DNA from: CAIVAT01 sp037128705
GTDB lineage: Bacteria; Bacteroidota; Bacteroidia; Bacteroidales; FEN-979
Assembly: GCA_037128705.1 (NCBI GenBank)
Contig: JBAXVX010000002.1
Location: forward strand, 62,001 to 126,000
Reading direction: 5' to 3'
DNA: 64,000 nt
Position numbers and translations under genes: made by a program. Positions within the stretch are counted from its first letter, which is position 1; the number at the start of each line of letters is the position of its first letter. The notes beneath the pieces were generated by a model. That model made no database searches. It worked only from the letters and a program-made list of their open reading frames with translations, and was not told the DNA's origin. Shown one piece after another: positions 8,656 to 17,124 of this stretch.

Positions 8656-10728
8656 TTAATGGGTGATTATAATTTTCCTGGTCGCAGAGCCTGCATCGTT
8701 TTGCAAAACCAACGTGTAAATTCCGTCCGGCAGATTGCCCTGTTCGAATCGCAGAACCCGCTTTCCTTTAACCCTGATCTCTTTTACTTCGTGGATGACC
8801 TGTCCCAGCTGGTTATAGATCCGGATTGAAAATGTTTTTTGGTCTGCGGATGTGATTTCGGCAGTGAACTCCCCGTTGTTGGGATCAGGGTAAACTTCAA
8901 ACTTCACGGCCGGCACTTTATCTTCTACTCCTTCACCGTACTTGTACAGGATCGTTGGTGCGTTCAGGATGAGGGTGTCAAATACTTCGCCTCCGGCATT
9001 GGCTATTTCGGATTCCGGGTCGAGTGAAAGGTTGATCTGGTCCTCTTTTGAGAATTGATCTGATATTTTCACTACAAGAATCAGCATGGTCTGGTCCTTG
9101 CCCAGCGAAAGCGGGGTGGTTTCCGACCAGGCCATCCGCACGTGATTGCCTTTGGTGGTATCATACGGTGTTCCGTGTTCGGTCTTCATTTCGTTGACCT
9201 GCATCAGGTTATTGGGATAAGATAAAACCATCGAGATAGCCCCGATACTGGCTGCACTGGAAACCTTCACCGGGATTTCTATCACCTCGCCGGGAACTGC
9301 CCTGATGATTTCCTTCTGTTCCAGGACCAGGAATCCGGCACCAGCTCCTCCTGCCCCCGGAATGTTCGATCCGTTGACATCGCCGACACAAAGGCCCCAA
9401 ATATCCTGGTTAACATGGGCATCATGGATAATCAGGGTATCTCCTCCCGTCGGTTTGGCAAAGGTCCAGTCGCCCAGATCAAAGTAGTTATCCAGGCTCA
9501 CGAATCTCCGTTTGATCCTTGTCGCATCTTTTTCATTGATCTGTTTATTATTGTCCACATCAGCAGCCTGCAGCCTTACCGGTTCCGTTAAAATTTCAAA
9601 CCCTGCTGAATGCCGTTGAACCTTTAATGCATCCGTGGCGTTGACACTCAACCATGCTTTGGAAGTCCGCTCGCTTATTGTATACGTTCCATTTGGATTA
9701 TTTGAGAAAGCATAGGTACCTGCCTGCCTTGTAAGCATGGAATCAACCGGGATATTATTTTGTTTGACGGTGACCCACGTTGAATCGATCGGGGTGCTGG
9801 CCGGATTGTGGTATAAGATTCCCCCGCACATATCATACCCCGTACCTTCACCAAGGCCGAATTCACTGAAGCTGGTCAGGGGTTTGGTGTTGGTAAAGTG
9901 GGGTTTGGTCGTGCCAAACGATGCAATCGTATCTGCATCCTGTTTTAGCATCACAACAGAATGAACGGGATCTAATCCGGACGGGTCCAGAGTCAGGAAA
10001 TACTGAAAGTTGCTGCCTCCCGTCTGGGTGACAGTCCACGAGCGTTTCGTGGTCAGCAGGGTAATTCCTGATGGCAGTGTGCCTGTTAAGGGAGTCTCAA
10101 ACAGCCCGGCGGTTACCACGCTGGTTCCGGTTAAACTGTCAAATTGCAGCGACAGCGGACCGTAGTCCCTGTCATTGCCGATGGGAAATTGTTTTAAAGC
10201 AGGGGTTTCAAAGATCATGGCCAGATTGCCGTTCACAAATCTTGATTCTCCTGCACCGGTAATGGTGCCCGCTGGTCCGATCGTTGCCACATAGGTCCCG
10301 GTATTAAGCAGACCGAACTGGAAATCAAGTATCCCGTTTATACCGATGTTGTTTGAGAGGATGATATTCCCGCTGTTGTTCAGGGTAAGATTGCTAAAGG
10401 AGGTTTCACTGGACCCTCCTATGGTTTGGGCCGAATCGCCGTCGAGCGTTACATTGCTGCCAGCTGCGCCGATATAGGTGCCATTGTTTTGCCAGTTGCC
10501 TGTGAGTTGGACCGACCCTGTGGTATCGTTTATAAAGGTACCTGTGTTTACAATGCTGGTATTATGCTCAACGAGCAGGTTGCCGCTGTTGACCAGGCAG
10601 GTTCCACCCACTATATTGACCTCCTGCGCAGATACCTGAAAAGGCTGAACCCCTGAAAGAATTACCATGCCGACGAAAATCAGGAACAACGCATGCGAAA
10701 TGCCGTGTGTTGATTTTTGTATCTTCAT
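8656..10728 (-). CDS. T9SS-sorted protein with dockerin-like and cohesin-like segments
   Basis: A 690-residue secreted protein. Residues 1-35 are a signal peptide. About 36-300 is a low-complexity beta-helix-like region rich in N, G and T (NTGTFIND, NNGTYIG). A short strand-rich domain follows to about 355. Residues 363-410 and 446-455 form a dockerin-like calcium-binding segment (VNATDALKVQR, AADVDNNKQINEKDATRIKRR core residues 388-408, then GDVNGSN). About 466-596 resembles a cohesin-type beta-sandwich (VPGEVIEIPVKV). Residues 609-690 are a type IX secretion C-terminal sorting domain (EVYPDPNNGEF, then YNQLGQVI and GIYTLVLQN). It is likely exported through T9SS and displayed on the surface, where it may bind partners. 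Start at 10728 agrees with a promoter 65 nt upstream. Confidence 0.85.
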   Translation of the reverse strand: MKIQKSTHGISHALFLIFVGMVILSGVQPFQVSAQEVNIVGGTCLVNSGNLLVEHNTSIVNTGTFINDTTGSVQLTGNWQNNGTYIGAAGSNVTLDGDSAQTIGGSSETSFSNLTLNNSGNIILSNNIGINGILDFQFGLLNTGTYVATIGPAGTITGAGESRFVNGNLAMIFETPALKQFPIGNDRDYGPLSLQFDSLTGTSVVTAGLFETPLTGTLPSGITLLTTKRSWTVTQTGGSNFQYFLTLDPSGLDPVHSVVMLKQDADTIASFGTTKPHFTNTKPLTSFSEFGLGEGTGYDMCGGILYHNPASTPIDSTWVTVKQNNIPVDSMLTRQAGTYAFSNNPNGTYTISERTSKAWLSVNATDALKVQRHSAGFEILTEPVRLQAADVDNNKQINEKDATRIKRRFVSLDNYFDLGDWTFAKPTGGDTLIIHDAHVNQDIWGLCVGDVNGSNIPGAGGAGAGFLVLEQKEIIRAVPGEVIEIPVKVSSAASIGAISMVLSYPNNLMQVNEMKTEHGTPYDTTKGNHVRMAWSETTPLSLGKDQTMLILVVKISDQFSKEDQINLSLDPESEIANAGGEVFDTLILNAPTILYKYGEGVEDKVPAVKFEVYPDPNNGEFTAEITSADQKTFSIRIYNQLGQVIHEVKEIRVKGKRVLRFEQGNLPDGIYTLVLQNDAGSATRKIIITH

Positions 10729-10792
10729 AAGATCATGTTTTAGCCGGTTTTAATTCCCACCTGAACAGACAGAGGATGAATTGTGGTTGTAC

Positions 10793-10822
10793 CAAAAATA
10801 CAATAAAAACTTGGAAAGTCAA
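10793..10822 (-). promoter_or_regulatory. Promoter for T9SS protein
   Basis: On the minus strand the -7 box TATTTTTG occupies 10793-10800 and TTG occupies 10820-10822, 19 nt apart. The expected leader is about 58 nt. Confidence 0.6.
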
Positions 10823-10934
10823 GCTACCTGATTACGGAAATTCAACTATCTTTAGGCTGTTGAAAAGGAGACCGAAAACCTCGTTCCTTTGAATGCCTGC
10901 AAAAAAATCATGCTTGGACACTGGATAAACCAAA

Positions 10935-11954
10935 ATGATGATGAAAAAGGAAATTACGCTTTTTTGCCTGATCGGAATGTTGATATTCATGGCCATGCGA
11001 ACCGAGGCCCAGGTTGGGATAAACAACGATAATACCCCCGTCGACCGATCAGCAGGCCTGGATGTGAATTTTAACGACAAAGGTGTTTTAATTCCCCGAT
11101 TGACTTTTGATCAGCGCAATGCCATCCGGAATCCGGCGGAGGGGTTGATGGTGTATTGTACCAATTGCAAATGGGATGGAACAGGCGTGATATCCATTTT
11201 CCAGGGCGGACTCTGGAAGAACTTTACCGATTGCCTTGAGCCTGATCAACCAGCAACAGGGATCCACCTGCTGAATGGTACTCAGATCACCTGGAACTGG
11301 AATCCCGTTCCCAATGCCACGGGGTATAAATGGAACACGACCAATGATTTCAATACAGCATCAGACATGGGAACAAACACCTCAATGACTGAAACAGGTC
11401 TTACCGCGGGCATTACCTATACCCGATACGTCTGGGCCTATAATTCCTGCGGTGCATCTCAGGTGACCAACATGTTCCAACTCTTTGTATACATAGGATT
11501 GAGTTACCAGGGCGGGATGATTGTTTACCTATATCAACCCGGCGATACAGGTTATATTGCCGGGGAGACGCACGGACTTATTGCGGCTACGATCGACCAG
11601 AGTTCCGGGGCGGCCTGGGGTTGCGCGGGGACCTTAATCGGCACCTCGGCTGCCATTGGCAAAGGGCAGGCCAATACAACAGCCATCGTAAACGCATGCA
11701 GTACGGGAGGCATTGCAGCCCGTATTTGTGATACCCTTGTTTTAAACGGTTACAGCGACTGGTTTTTACCATCCAAAGACGAGCTTAACCAGTTGTACAT
11801 TCACAGAAATGTTATTGGCAATCCTTCTGACATATATTGGAGTTCCACCGAGTACAATGCTGCCATGGCCTGGTTCCAGATCTTTAACGTCGGCATCCCT
11901 GATTACCAGAATAAGGTACCCCCCCTGAATGTCAGGGCTGTCAGGGCTTTTTAA
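10935..11954 (+). CDS. Tandem paralog 1: shared head plus DUF1566-like tail
   Basis: A 339-residue exported protein, first of three tandem paralogs. After the signal peptide, residues about 26-95 form the shared head (AQVGINNDN, AGLDVNFNDKGVLIPRLT, QRNAIRNPAEGLMVYCTNC, ISIFQGGLWK). This style of head occurs in many Bacteroidota proteins that carry FISUMP or collagen-like tails. Residues about 100-185 are a fibronectin-III-like domain (ITWNWNPVPNATGYKWNTTNDF, ending YTRYVWAYNSCG). The tail about 190-339 differs from its two neighbours and matches DUF1566/Lcl-type domains (GLIAATIDQSSGAAWGC, DWFLPSKDELNQLY, IYWSSTEY, VRAVRAF). The role is unknown; surface binding is inferred. Confidence 0.8.
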   Translation: MMMKKEITLFCLIGMLIFMAMRTEAQVGINNDNTPVDRSAGLDVNFNDKGVLIPRLTFDQRNAIRNPAEGLMVYCTNCKWDGTGVISIFQGGLWKNFTDCLEPDQPATGIHLLNGTQITWNWNPVPNATGYKWNTTNDFNTASDMGTNTSMTETGLTAGITYTRYVWAYNSCGASQVTNMFQLFVYIGLSYQGGMIVYLYQPGDTGYIAGETHGLIAATIDQSSGAAWGCAGTLIGTSAAIGKGQANTTAIVNACSTGGIAARICDTLVLNGYSDWFLPSKDELNQLYIHRNVIGNPSDIYWSSTEYNAAMAWFQIFNVGIPDYQNKVPPLNVRAVRAF

Positions 11955-11967
11955 AAGAACAACCCAT

Positions 11968-13140
11968 ATGCATATGAAAAAGACAAGTACCCCTTTCCTG
12001 CTGATCGGAATTCTGATGTTCATGACCATCCAAACCTTTCCCCAGGTTGGGATTAACTCCGATAACAGTTCCCCGGATCCATCGGCCGGACTGGATGTGA
12101 ACTTTACCGACAAAGGTGTTCTGATACCCCGCCTGACCCTGGAACAGCGGAATGCCATCCAGAATCCAGCCGAGGGGCTGTTTTTGTATTGTACAACTTG
12201 TAATTTAAAGGGAACAGGCGTGATATCCATATTTCAGGGCGGAGTTTGGAAGATAATCAATCTCCATTGTTATGCGCCTAATCAACCTGTAGCAGGGACT
12301 CATAGACCCGATCGTACCCAAATCATCTGGAACTGGAACAACGCTCCGATCGCATTGGGTTATAAGTGGAACACCTCAAATGATTACACTACCGCCACTG
12401 ATATGGGAACCAGTACAACAAAGACAGAAACAGGGCTTACCTGCAATACACCTTATACACGCTATGTTTGGGCTTACAATGCATGCGGGTATTCCACCCC
12501 GGATACATTAACTCAAACCACGGTAGGTTGTCAAACTTGTGGTACATCCATCACGATTAACCATATTGCCGGAGCCGTAGCGCCGGTTACCAAAACGGTT
12601 ACTTATGGCATCGTTACAAATATTCCCGGGTTGGACTATGCATGCTGGATTGCATCTAACCTTGGCGCCGATCATCAGGCCACTGCTGTTGACGATGCTT
12701 CCGAAGCATCTGCAGGCTGGTACTGGCAGTTCAACCGCAAACAAGGATATAAACATGACGGAACAACCAGAACGCCCAATACCACATGGATGAGCATAGA
12801 TGAAAATTCTGATTGGATTGCCGCTAACGATCCTTGTACCATTGAACTTGGGAGTGGCTGGCATATTCCTACCCAAACAGAATGGACCTATGTGAACACA
12901 GGTGGTGGTTGGACAGATTGGAACGGCCCGTGGAACTCTGGATTAAAAATGCATGCTGCCGGTGGCTTAGACTATTACGATGGGTCACTGGACTTCCGGG
13001 GATATGATGGCCTGTACTATAGTAATACGCAGTATGGTTCTACTATGGTCTGGTACTTGCAATTCGACGCGGGGGACTGTTCCGTATTGAGCTTAACCAA
13101 ATCATTCGGCTGCTCCGCCCGCTGCGTTATTACCTATTAA
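11968..13140 (+). CDS. Tandem paralog 2: shared head plus FISUMP-like tail
   Basis: A 390-residue exported protein. The start at 11968 (MHMKKTSTPF) is chosen because it aligns with the starts of the neighbours (MMMKKEITLF, MIMKTIIIRS) and avoids 13 residues overlapping the previous gene; the gap is then 13 nt. It has the shared head (GLDVNFTDKGVLIPRLTLEQ), the Fn3-like middle (IWNWNNAPIALGYKWNTSND) and a FISUMP-like tail of about 190 residues starting at TINHIAGAVAPVTKTVTYG, with WIASNLGADHQATAVDD, GWHIPTQTEW, a GGGWTDWNGPWNSGLK block and terminal CSARCVI. The tail is closely similar to paralog 3 and unlike paralog 1. Confidence 0.8.
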   Translation: MHMKKTSTPFLLIGILMFMTIQTFPQVGINSDNSSPDPSAGLDVNFTDKGVLIPRLTLEQRNAIQNPAEGLFLYCTTCNLKGTGVISIFQGGVWKIINLHCYAPNQPVAGTHRPDRTQIIWNWNNAPIALGYKWNTSNDYTTATDMGTSTTKTETGLTCNTPYTRYVWAYNACGYSTPDTLTQTTVGCQTCGTSITINHIAGAVAPVTKTVTYGIVTNIPGLDYACWIASNLGADHQATAVDDASEASAGWYWQFNRKQGYKHDGTTRTPNTTWMSIDENSDWIAANDPCTIELGSGWHIPTQTEWTYVNTGGGWTDWNGPWNSGLKMHAAGGLDYYDGSLDFRGYDGLYYSNTQYGSTMVWYLQFDAGDCSVLSLTKSFGCSARCVITY

Positions 13141-13158
13141 TTCAATGGATAAACCATC

Positions 13159-14319
13159 ATGATTATGAAAACAATAATTATACGTTCCTGCCTGATCGGA
13201 ATTTTAATTTTCATAACCCTGCAAAATTCTGCCCAAATCGGTGTTAACACCGATAACAGCGCTGCTGACCCATCGGCAGGTCTGGATGTGAAATTTAACA
13301 ACAAAGGTGTTCTGATACCCCGTATGACATTTGAACAGCGAAACGCCATCCTTAACCCGGCCGAGGGATTAATGGTGTATTGTACAAATTGCAATCCGGA
13401 TGGAACGGGCGTGGTGTCCATATTTCAGGGCGGACTTTGGAAGACAATCAATCTCCATTGTGAAGTGCCTGATTCAACTACAGCAGGTATTCATATCCCC
13501 GATTTTACCCAAATCACCTGGAACTGGAATAACGGTCCAATCACATTGGGTTATAAGTGGAACACTACAAATGATTGGGCCACCGCCATAGATATGGGGA
13601 CCAGTCTGACAACGACAGAGAAAAGGCTTAATCTCAATACAACCTATGCACGGTATGTATGGTCATACAACACATGCGGCTATTCCCTCCCGGTAACATT
13701 AATTCAAACCACGCTGGGCTCCATCACGATTAACCATATTGCCGGAGCTGTAGCACCTGTTAACAAAACGGTTACTTATGGCGTCGTGACAAATATTCCC
13801 GGAGTTACCAATTTGTTCTGGATTACATCTGACCTTGGCGCCGATCATCAGGCCACTGCTGTTGACGATGATTCCGAAGCATCTGCAGGCTGGTACTGGC
13901 AGTTCAACCGCAAACAAGGATACAAACATGATGGAATAACCAGAACACCCAACACCAAATGGATTAGCAATATAGATGAATATTCTGACTGGGTAGCCCC
14001 CAATGATCCTTGCGCCATTGAACTAGGTAATGGCTGGCGTCTTCCTACGGTTACAGAATGGACCAATGTTAAGAATGGTGGTGGTTGGACAGATTGGAAC
14101 GGCCCGTGGAACTCTGGTTTAAAAATGCATGCTGCCGGGGCTTTGACCTTCGCCAGCGGTTTGCTTAGTGCACGGGGCAGCGTAGGCAATTTTTGGAGTA
14201 GTTCACAGGAAACAGCATCCACGGTCTGGGGCTGGTACATGGAATTCCTGCAAATAGGGCTTATTATTGACAACATGATCCCTAAAGCGAACGGCTTCTC
14301 CGTCCGCTGCGTTAAATGA
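13159..14319 (+). CDS. Tandem paralog 3: shared head plus FISUMP-like tail
   Basis: A 386-residue exported protein beginning 18 nt after paralog 2. The head (GLDVKFNNKGVLIPRMTFEQ) and Fn3-like middle (ITWNWNNGPITLGYKWNTTND) match both neighbours. The tail (WITSDLGADHQATAVDDDSE, GWRLPTVTEW, GFSVRCVK) is nearly the same as in paralog 2, with long stretches of identical DNA (for example around 12665-12745 and 13837-13920), so the two arose by recent duplication or are kept alike by gene conversion. The final 60 residues diverge most, the region that is variable in FISUMP domains. Function is unknown. Confidence 0.8.
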   Translation: MIMKTIIIRSCLIGILIFITLQNSAQIGVNTDNSAADPSAGLDVKFNNKGVLIPRMTFEQRNAILNPAEGLMVYCTNCNPDGTGVVSIFQGGLWKTINLHCEVPDSTTAGIHIPDFTQITWNWNNGPITLGYKWNTTNDWATAIDMGTSLTTTEKRLNLNTTYARYVWSYNTCGYSLPVTLIQTTLGSITINHIAGAVAPVNKTVTYGVVTNIPGVTNLFWITSDLGADHQATAVDDDSEASAGWYWQFNRKQGYKHDGITRTPNTKWISNIDEYSDWVAPNDPCAIELGNGWRLPTVTEWTNVKNGGGWTDWNGPWNSGLKMHAAGALTFASGLLSARGSVGNFWSSSQETASTVWGWYMEFLQIGLIIDNMIPKANGFSVRCVK

Positions 14320-14482
14320 CAATTTTGGGAATCCCGTCACCATGTCAAATGTGGCCTATTCTTTTGGTTTTATCAGCATTTGCAGGAATAATGCGAAAAT
14401 TCCAACAAAAGGCATTGCCATGTTTTTTTCCGGCACCTGGGTCGACTAAATCCCTCTAAATGTATCCCTTTCCAATTCCGAG

Positions 14483-14710
14483 TTGCAATTGCTTAATTTT
14501 TATTGCCGGGCCGACACATCATTTGGCCCGAATGATTCCTGTAACTATATGGGTGGTTCTTATGATCAAAGCATCGACATCAGGATTTCCGATAAAAAAG
14601 ATGATATTCTGACAGGAACATTTTCAGGGGTCATACGTACAATGACCGGGCTTTCAAAGGAAGTAACTGGGGGGAAGTTCCGGATCCGGGTGATCAGGAA
14701 ACAGGAATAA
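14483..14710 (+). pseudogene. Fragment of a lipoprotein C-terminus
   Basis: The open frame ends in DDILTGTFSGVIRTMTGLSK and VTGGKFRIRVI, which resembles the common C-terminus of DUF6252-like Bacteroidota lipoproteins (pattern GTFSG...GKF.V). No signal peptide or N-terminal half can be found in frame between 14320 and 14483, where several frames show short remnants with stops. I read it as a decayed gene, with low certainty. Confidence 0.45.
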
Positions 14711-14775
14711 CTCAAACCAACATCCAACAATATATTGATTCGCATTCACGGTGCATTTTAACAGAAAGGGGCTAA

Positions 14776-15180
14776 ATGACAGACTGGATAAAAGACAACT
14801 TTGGGATGAAGAACCTGCTCATCCTGATCCTGGTTATTCTGGCAATATTGCTTTTCATCAAGGGACCCTCCTGGTATAAATTGCTGGCCGCGAAAGGTTA
14901 CGATGGCTCTGTAAAAGCAAGGGTCACCAATGTTGTGGACAAAAAATCGACCTTTCAGCACATCAACGGCACCAGCACCAAAATAGTCGGTTATGACATC
15001 TCCTATGTTTATGAGGTGAAAAATGTAACCTATTCAAACACCGAATTTTTTGAACCCGAATCTGATGTCAACCTCATATCTGAGCAGTTTAATGCGGGGA
15101 AACCCTGTGTGATTGAAATAAAATACTCCCTCGAAACACCATCCAGAAGTTCCATTTCAAAACTTCGTTTGAGCGAATGA
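14776..15180 (+). CDS. Small membrane-anchored hypothetical protein
   Basis: A 134-residue protein with one N-terminal membrane segment at about 14-31 (LLILILVILAILLFI) and a soluble beta-rich domain (ARVTNVVDKKST, IVGYDISYVYEV, VIEIKYSL). The domain pattern resembles DUF3592-like proteins, which have an N-terminal helix and a small beta domain, but the match is not firm. No known partner lies next to it; it converges on the gene at 15212. Confidence 0.6.
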   Translation: MTDWIKDNFGMKNLLILILVILAILLFIKGPSWYKLLAAKGYDGSVKARVTNVVDKKSTFQHINGTSTKIVGYDISYVYEVKNVTYSNTEFFEPESDVNLISEQFNAGKPCVIEIKYSLETPSRSSISKLRLSE

Positions 15181-15211
15181 ATCATCTTCATGGAGATGGG
15201 TTGCGTTGGTT

Positions 15212-15988
15212 TTATATTCCGAATACAAGATCAATCACGGGCAATAAATGCCACTGCGGTCCGGCGGGATATTTTCCAAAACATAATTTATAGCCAGCTT
15301 CGATGCGCAGGCTCTCTTTTTTTGAGGTGTAGACCAAAACCCCCTTGTTTTCCATAAAATAGTTTTGCCGGGTGCCGCAGAGAATGAAGTTTTCGAGGCT
15401 GAACAGCCACCCGAACCGGGGAATAAACTTCCCGCGGAAATCGAGTCCGATGTCGAATTCTGGCTGGTTATAAAACACGGCAAGCCTGGGGTAAATGACC
15501 GGAAGGTCGATGGTGCTCTGCGGGTCCAAAGGTCCGAATTTGACTGAGAAAGCAATCCCGGCGTGTGCCGTGAGCAGCGCATTTCTGAAAGGCCCCCAGG
15601 AGGCCAGGAACCTGTTGGAAACAGCAAACATCTGAGGAATGGAAAATTCGGGGGAGATAAGGCCGCCCGTCCCTTTTGCAGCAACCAGCCGCATGGCCTG
15701 GGTTGGATAAAAGATACCATGTTCAGTGGCCAGTCTGAATCCGGAATATTCACCCCAACCCACTTTCAGCTTTACCTGCGGCATCAGGAAAAACAGGATG
15801 GGATGGGCCGAAAGTTCAAGCCTGTCGTTGATGCCGTAGCGGGAGGATGTAAATAATCCGAGTTCCCACCGGTGTTTCGGAATGTTGCAGGCCGTGCCGT
15901 CGGTCCAGTAGCTTTTTGCCGGGGAATCCTGCGGAAACAATGAATTGCAGAAAAGAAAACCAGCCAGGAAAATCAGGATTTTTCTCAT
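15212..15988 (-). CDS. Outer-membrane beta-barrel-like hypothetical protein
   Basis: A 258-residue exported protein with a signal peptide (MRKILIFLAGFLFCNSLFPQ). The rest alternates polar and aromatic residues as in beta-barrel strands (RYGINDRLELSAHPI, KVGWGEYSGFRLATEHGI, ESLRIEAGYKLCFG). The ATG overlaps the stop of the gene at 15985 by 4 nt (ATGA), and a full Shine-Dalgarno sequence AAAGGAGGTG sits at 15993-16002, so translation is probably coupled. It is the last gene of the histidine kinase operon; function is not recognised. Confidence 0.7.
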   Translation of the reverse strand: MRKILIFLAGFLFCNSLFPQDSPAKSYWTDGTACNIPKHRWELGLFTSSRYGINDRLELSAHPILFFLMPQVKLKVGWGEYSGFRLATEHGIFYPTQAMRLVAAKGTGGLISPEFSIPQMFAVSNRFLASWGPFRNALLTAHAGIAFSVKFGPLDPQSTIDLPVIYPRLAVFYNQPEFDIGLDFRGKFIPRFGWLFSLENFILCGTRQNYFMENKGVLVYTSKKESLRIEAGYKLCFGKYPAGPQWHLLPVIDLVFGI

Positions 15989-17124
15989 TTTCCACCTCCT
16001 TTCACAGGCAACTTAAATATCACGGACACCGGGGCATGATCCGACTCCCTGGTTGCTTCCTGGGAGGTAACCACCGAGTTTTGGACCCACTCGCCATTGG
16101 TAAAGAGATAATCCAGGGTGCGGTCCCAGAAATGGCCGGGGCGGGTGGTATGGGTGAAAAAACGGAACTGGTTGTTTTTGTATGTCTCTTCCGAAACCGC
16201 GCATTGATAGGCCACATACAGGGGATCCAGGAAATGTTTTTCCGGTTCATAGTTGCTTCCCTCCTTGTGCAACGGATCGTCGCCCGAAGCATGAAATGAT
16301 TCCCACGAACACATGTCCTGGATGCAGTAATCAGTCGTATCCGATCCGGGGGGCAATGTGTTCAGATCGCCTCCTGCCACAAACCATCCACCCTCACCGG
16401 CAATCCGGTCCAATTCGTCTTTAAACTGGTGGATATGTTGCTGTTTAATATCCAGTGTTGCCGTGGCCGAGGCATGGATGTTTACCGCGTAAAAGTTGTT
16501 CAGCCCCGGAATCCCGATGCGGCAGGTCACCATACAGCAGCGTTCATAAAAGTAACGGGTGAGATTATCCTGGTCTGTACGCAGGGCCAGCTGGATCCGC
16601 TGTGCATCGCTTATTTTCCAGCGGCTGAAGATGACGTTTTCCTCATCCATCCGCCCCAATCCATCACTCGGGATAAACTGTGCTTTCCATTGGGATCCAC
16701 AAACCGCGTAGTTGAAGTAGGTATGGTCGAGAAGCCACTGAACCTGGTCGATGTAGGCCGAACGTTTTGATTTGATATCCACCTCCTGAAGCAGCAGGAT
16801 ATCGGGTTTTACCTGGTTGATTTTAGCGGCAATGGCCTGCAAGGATCCGTAAATTTCCTCTTCCGTCAGAATAACCCTTTCCCCACAGGCATCGCCGAAC
16901 CAAAGGATGCGGCCTGCCCCAAAACGGATATTCCACGTCATAACGCGAACTGAGGTAAAGGTATCTGCCACCGGGGTCATCGAACCGGCCGTATAATATA
17001 TGGCCGTTTCAGTGTCATCAAAATTGGTGGCCAAAGGTTCGCATGAGGAGAGGAAAAGAATTAAACAGAAGCCGGCAGCGTAAAATATAAAGTGCTTCCC
17101 TGACCTTCTTCGCTTTTGATCCAT
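15985..17124 (-). CDS. Endonuclease/exonuclease/phosphatase family lipoprotein
   Basis: A 379-residue lipoprotein with lipobox FLSSC (Cys28). The family motifs are in order: MTWNIRFG, LLLQEVD, NIHASATATL, GGDLNTLPPGSD, DRTLDYLFTNG and SDHAPVSV, which supply the metal-binding Asn, Glu, Asp and catalytic His of DNase I-like phosphoesterases. It could act on nucleic acids, phospholipids or other phosphoesters in the periplasm or at the surface. The start overlaps the histidine kinase by 64 nt. It is accepted because the protein needs this Met for its signal peptide and a GGAGG site at 17131-17135 lies six bases upstream. Confidence 0.85.
   Translation of the reverse strand: MDQKRRRSGKHFIFYAAGFCLILFLSSCEPLATNFDDTETAIYYTAGSMTPVADTFTSVRVMTWNIRFGAGRILWFGDACGERVILTEEEIYGSLQAIAAKINQVKPDILLLQEVDIKSKRSAYIDQVQWLLDHTYFNYAVCGSQWKAQFIPSDGLGRMDEENVIFSRWKISDAQRIQLALRTDQDNLTRYFYERCCMVTCRIGIPGLNNFYAVNIHASATATLDIKQQHIHQFKDELDRIAGEGGWFVAGGDLNTLPPGSDTTDYCIQDMCSWESFHASGDDPLHKEGSNYEPEKHFLDPLYVAYQCAVSEETYKNNQFRFFTHTTRPGHFWDRTLDYLFTNGEWVQNSVVTSQEATRESDHAPVSVIFKLPVKGGGK
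15993..16002 (-). promoter_or_regulatory. Strong Shine-Dalgarno inside upstream gene
   Basis: AAAGGAGGTG on the minus strand lies four bases before the ATG at 15988 and inside the coding region of the gene at 15985. Such complete anti-SD matches are uncommon in Bacteroidota and here decide the start. Confidence 0.75.
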
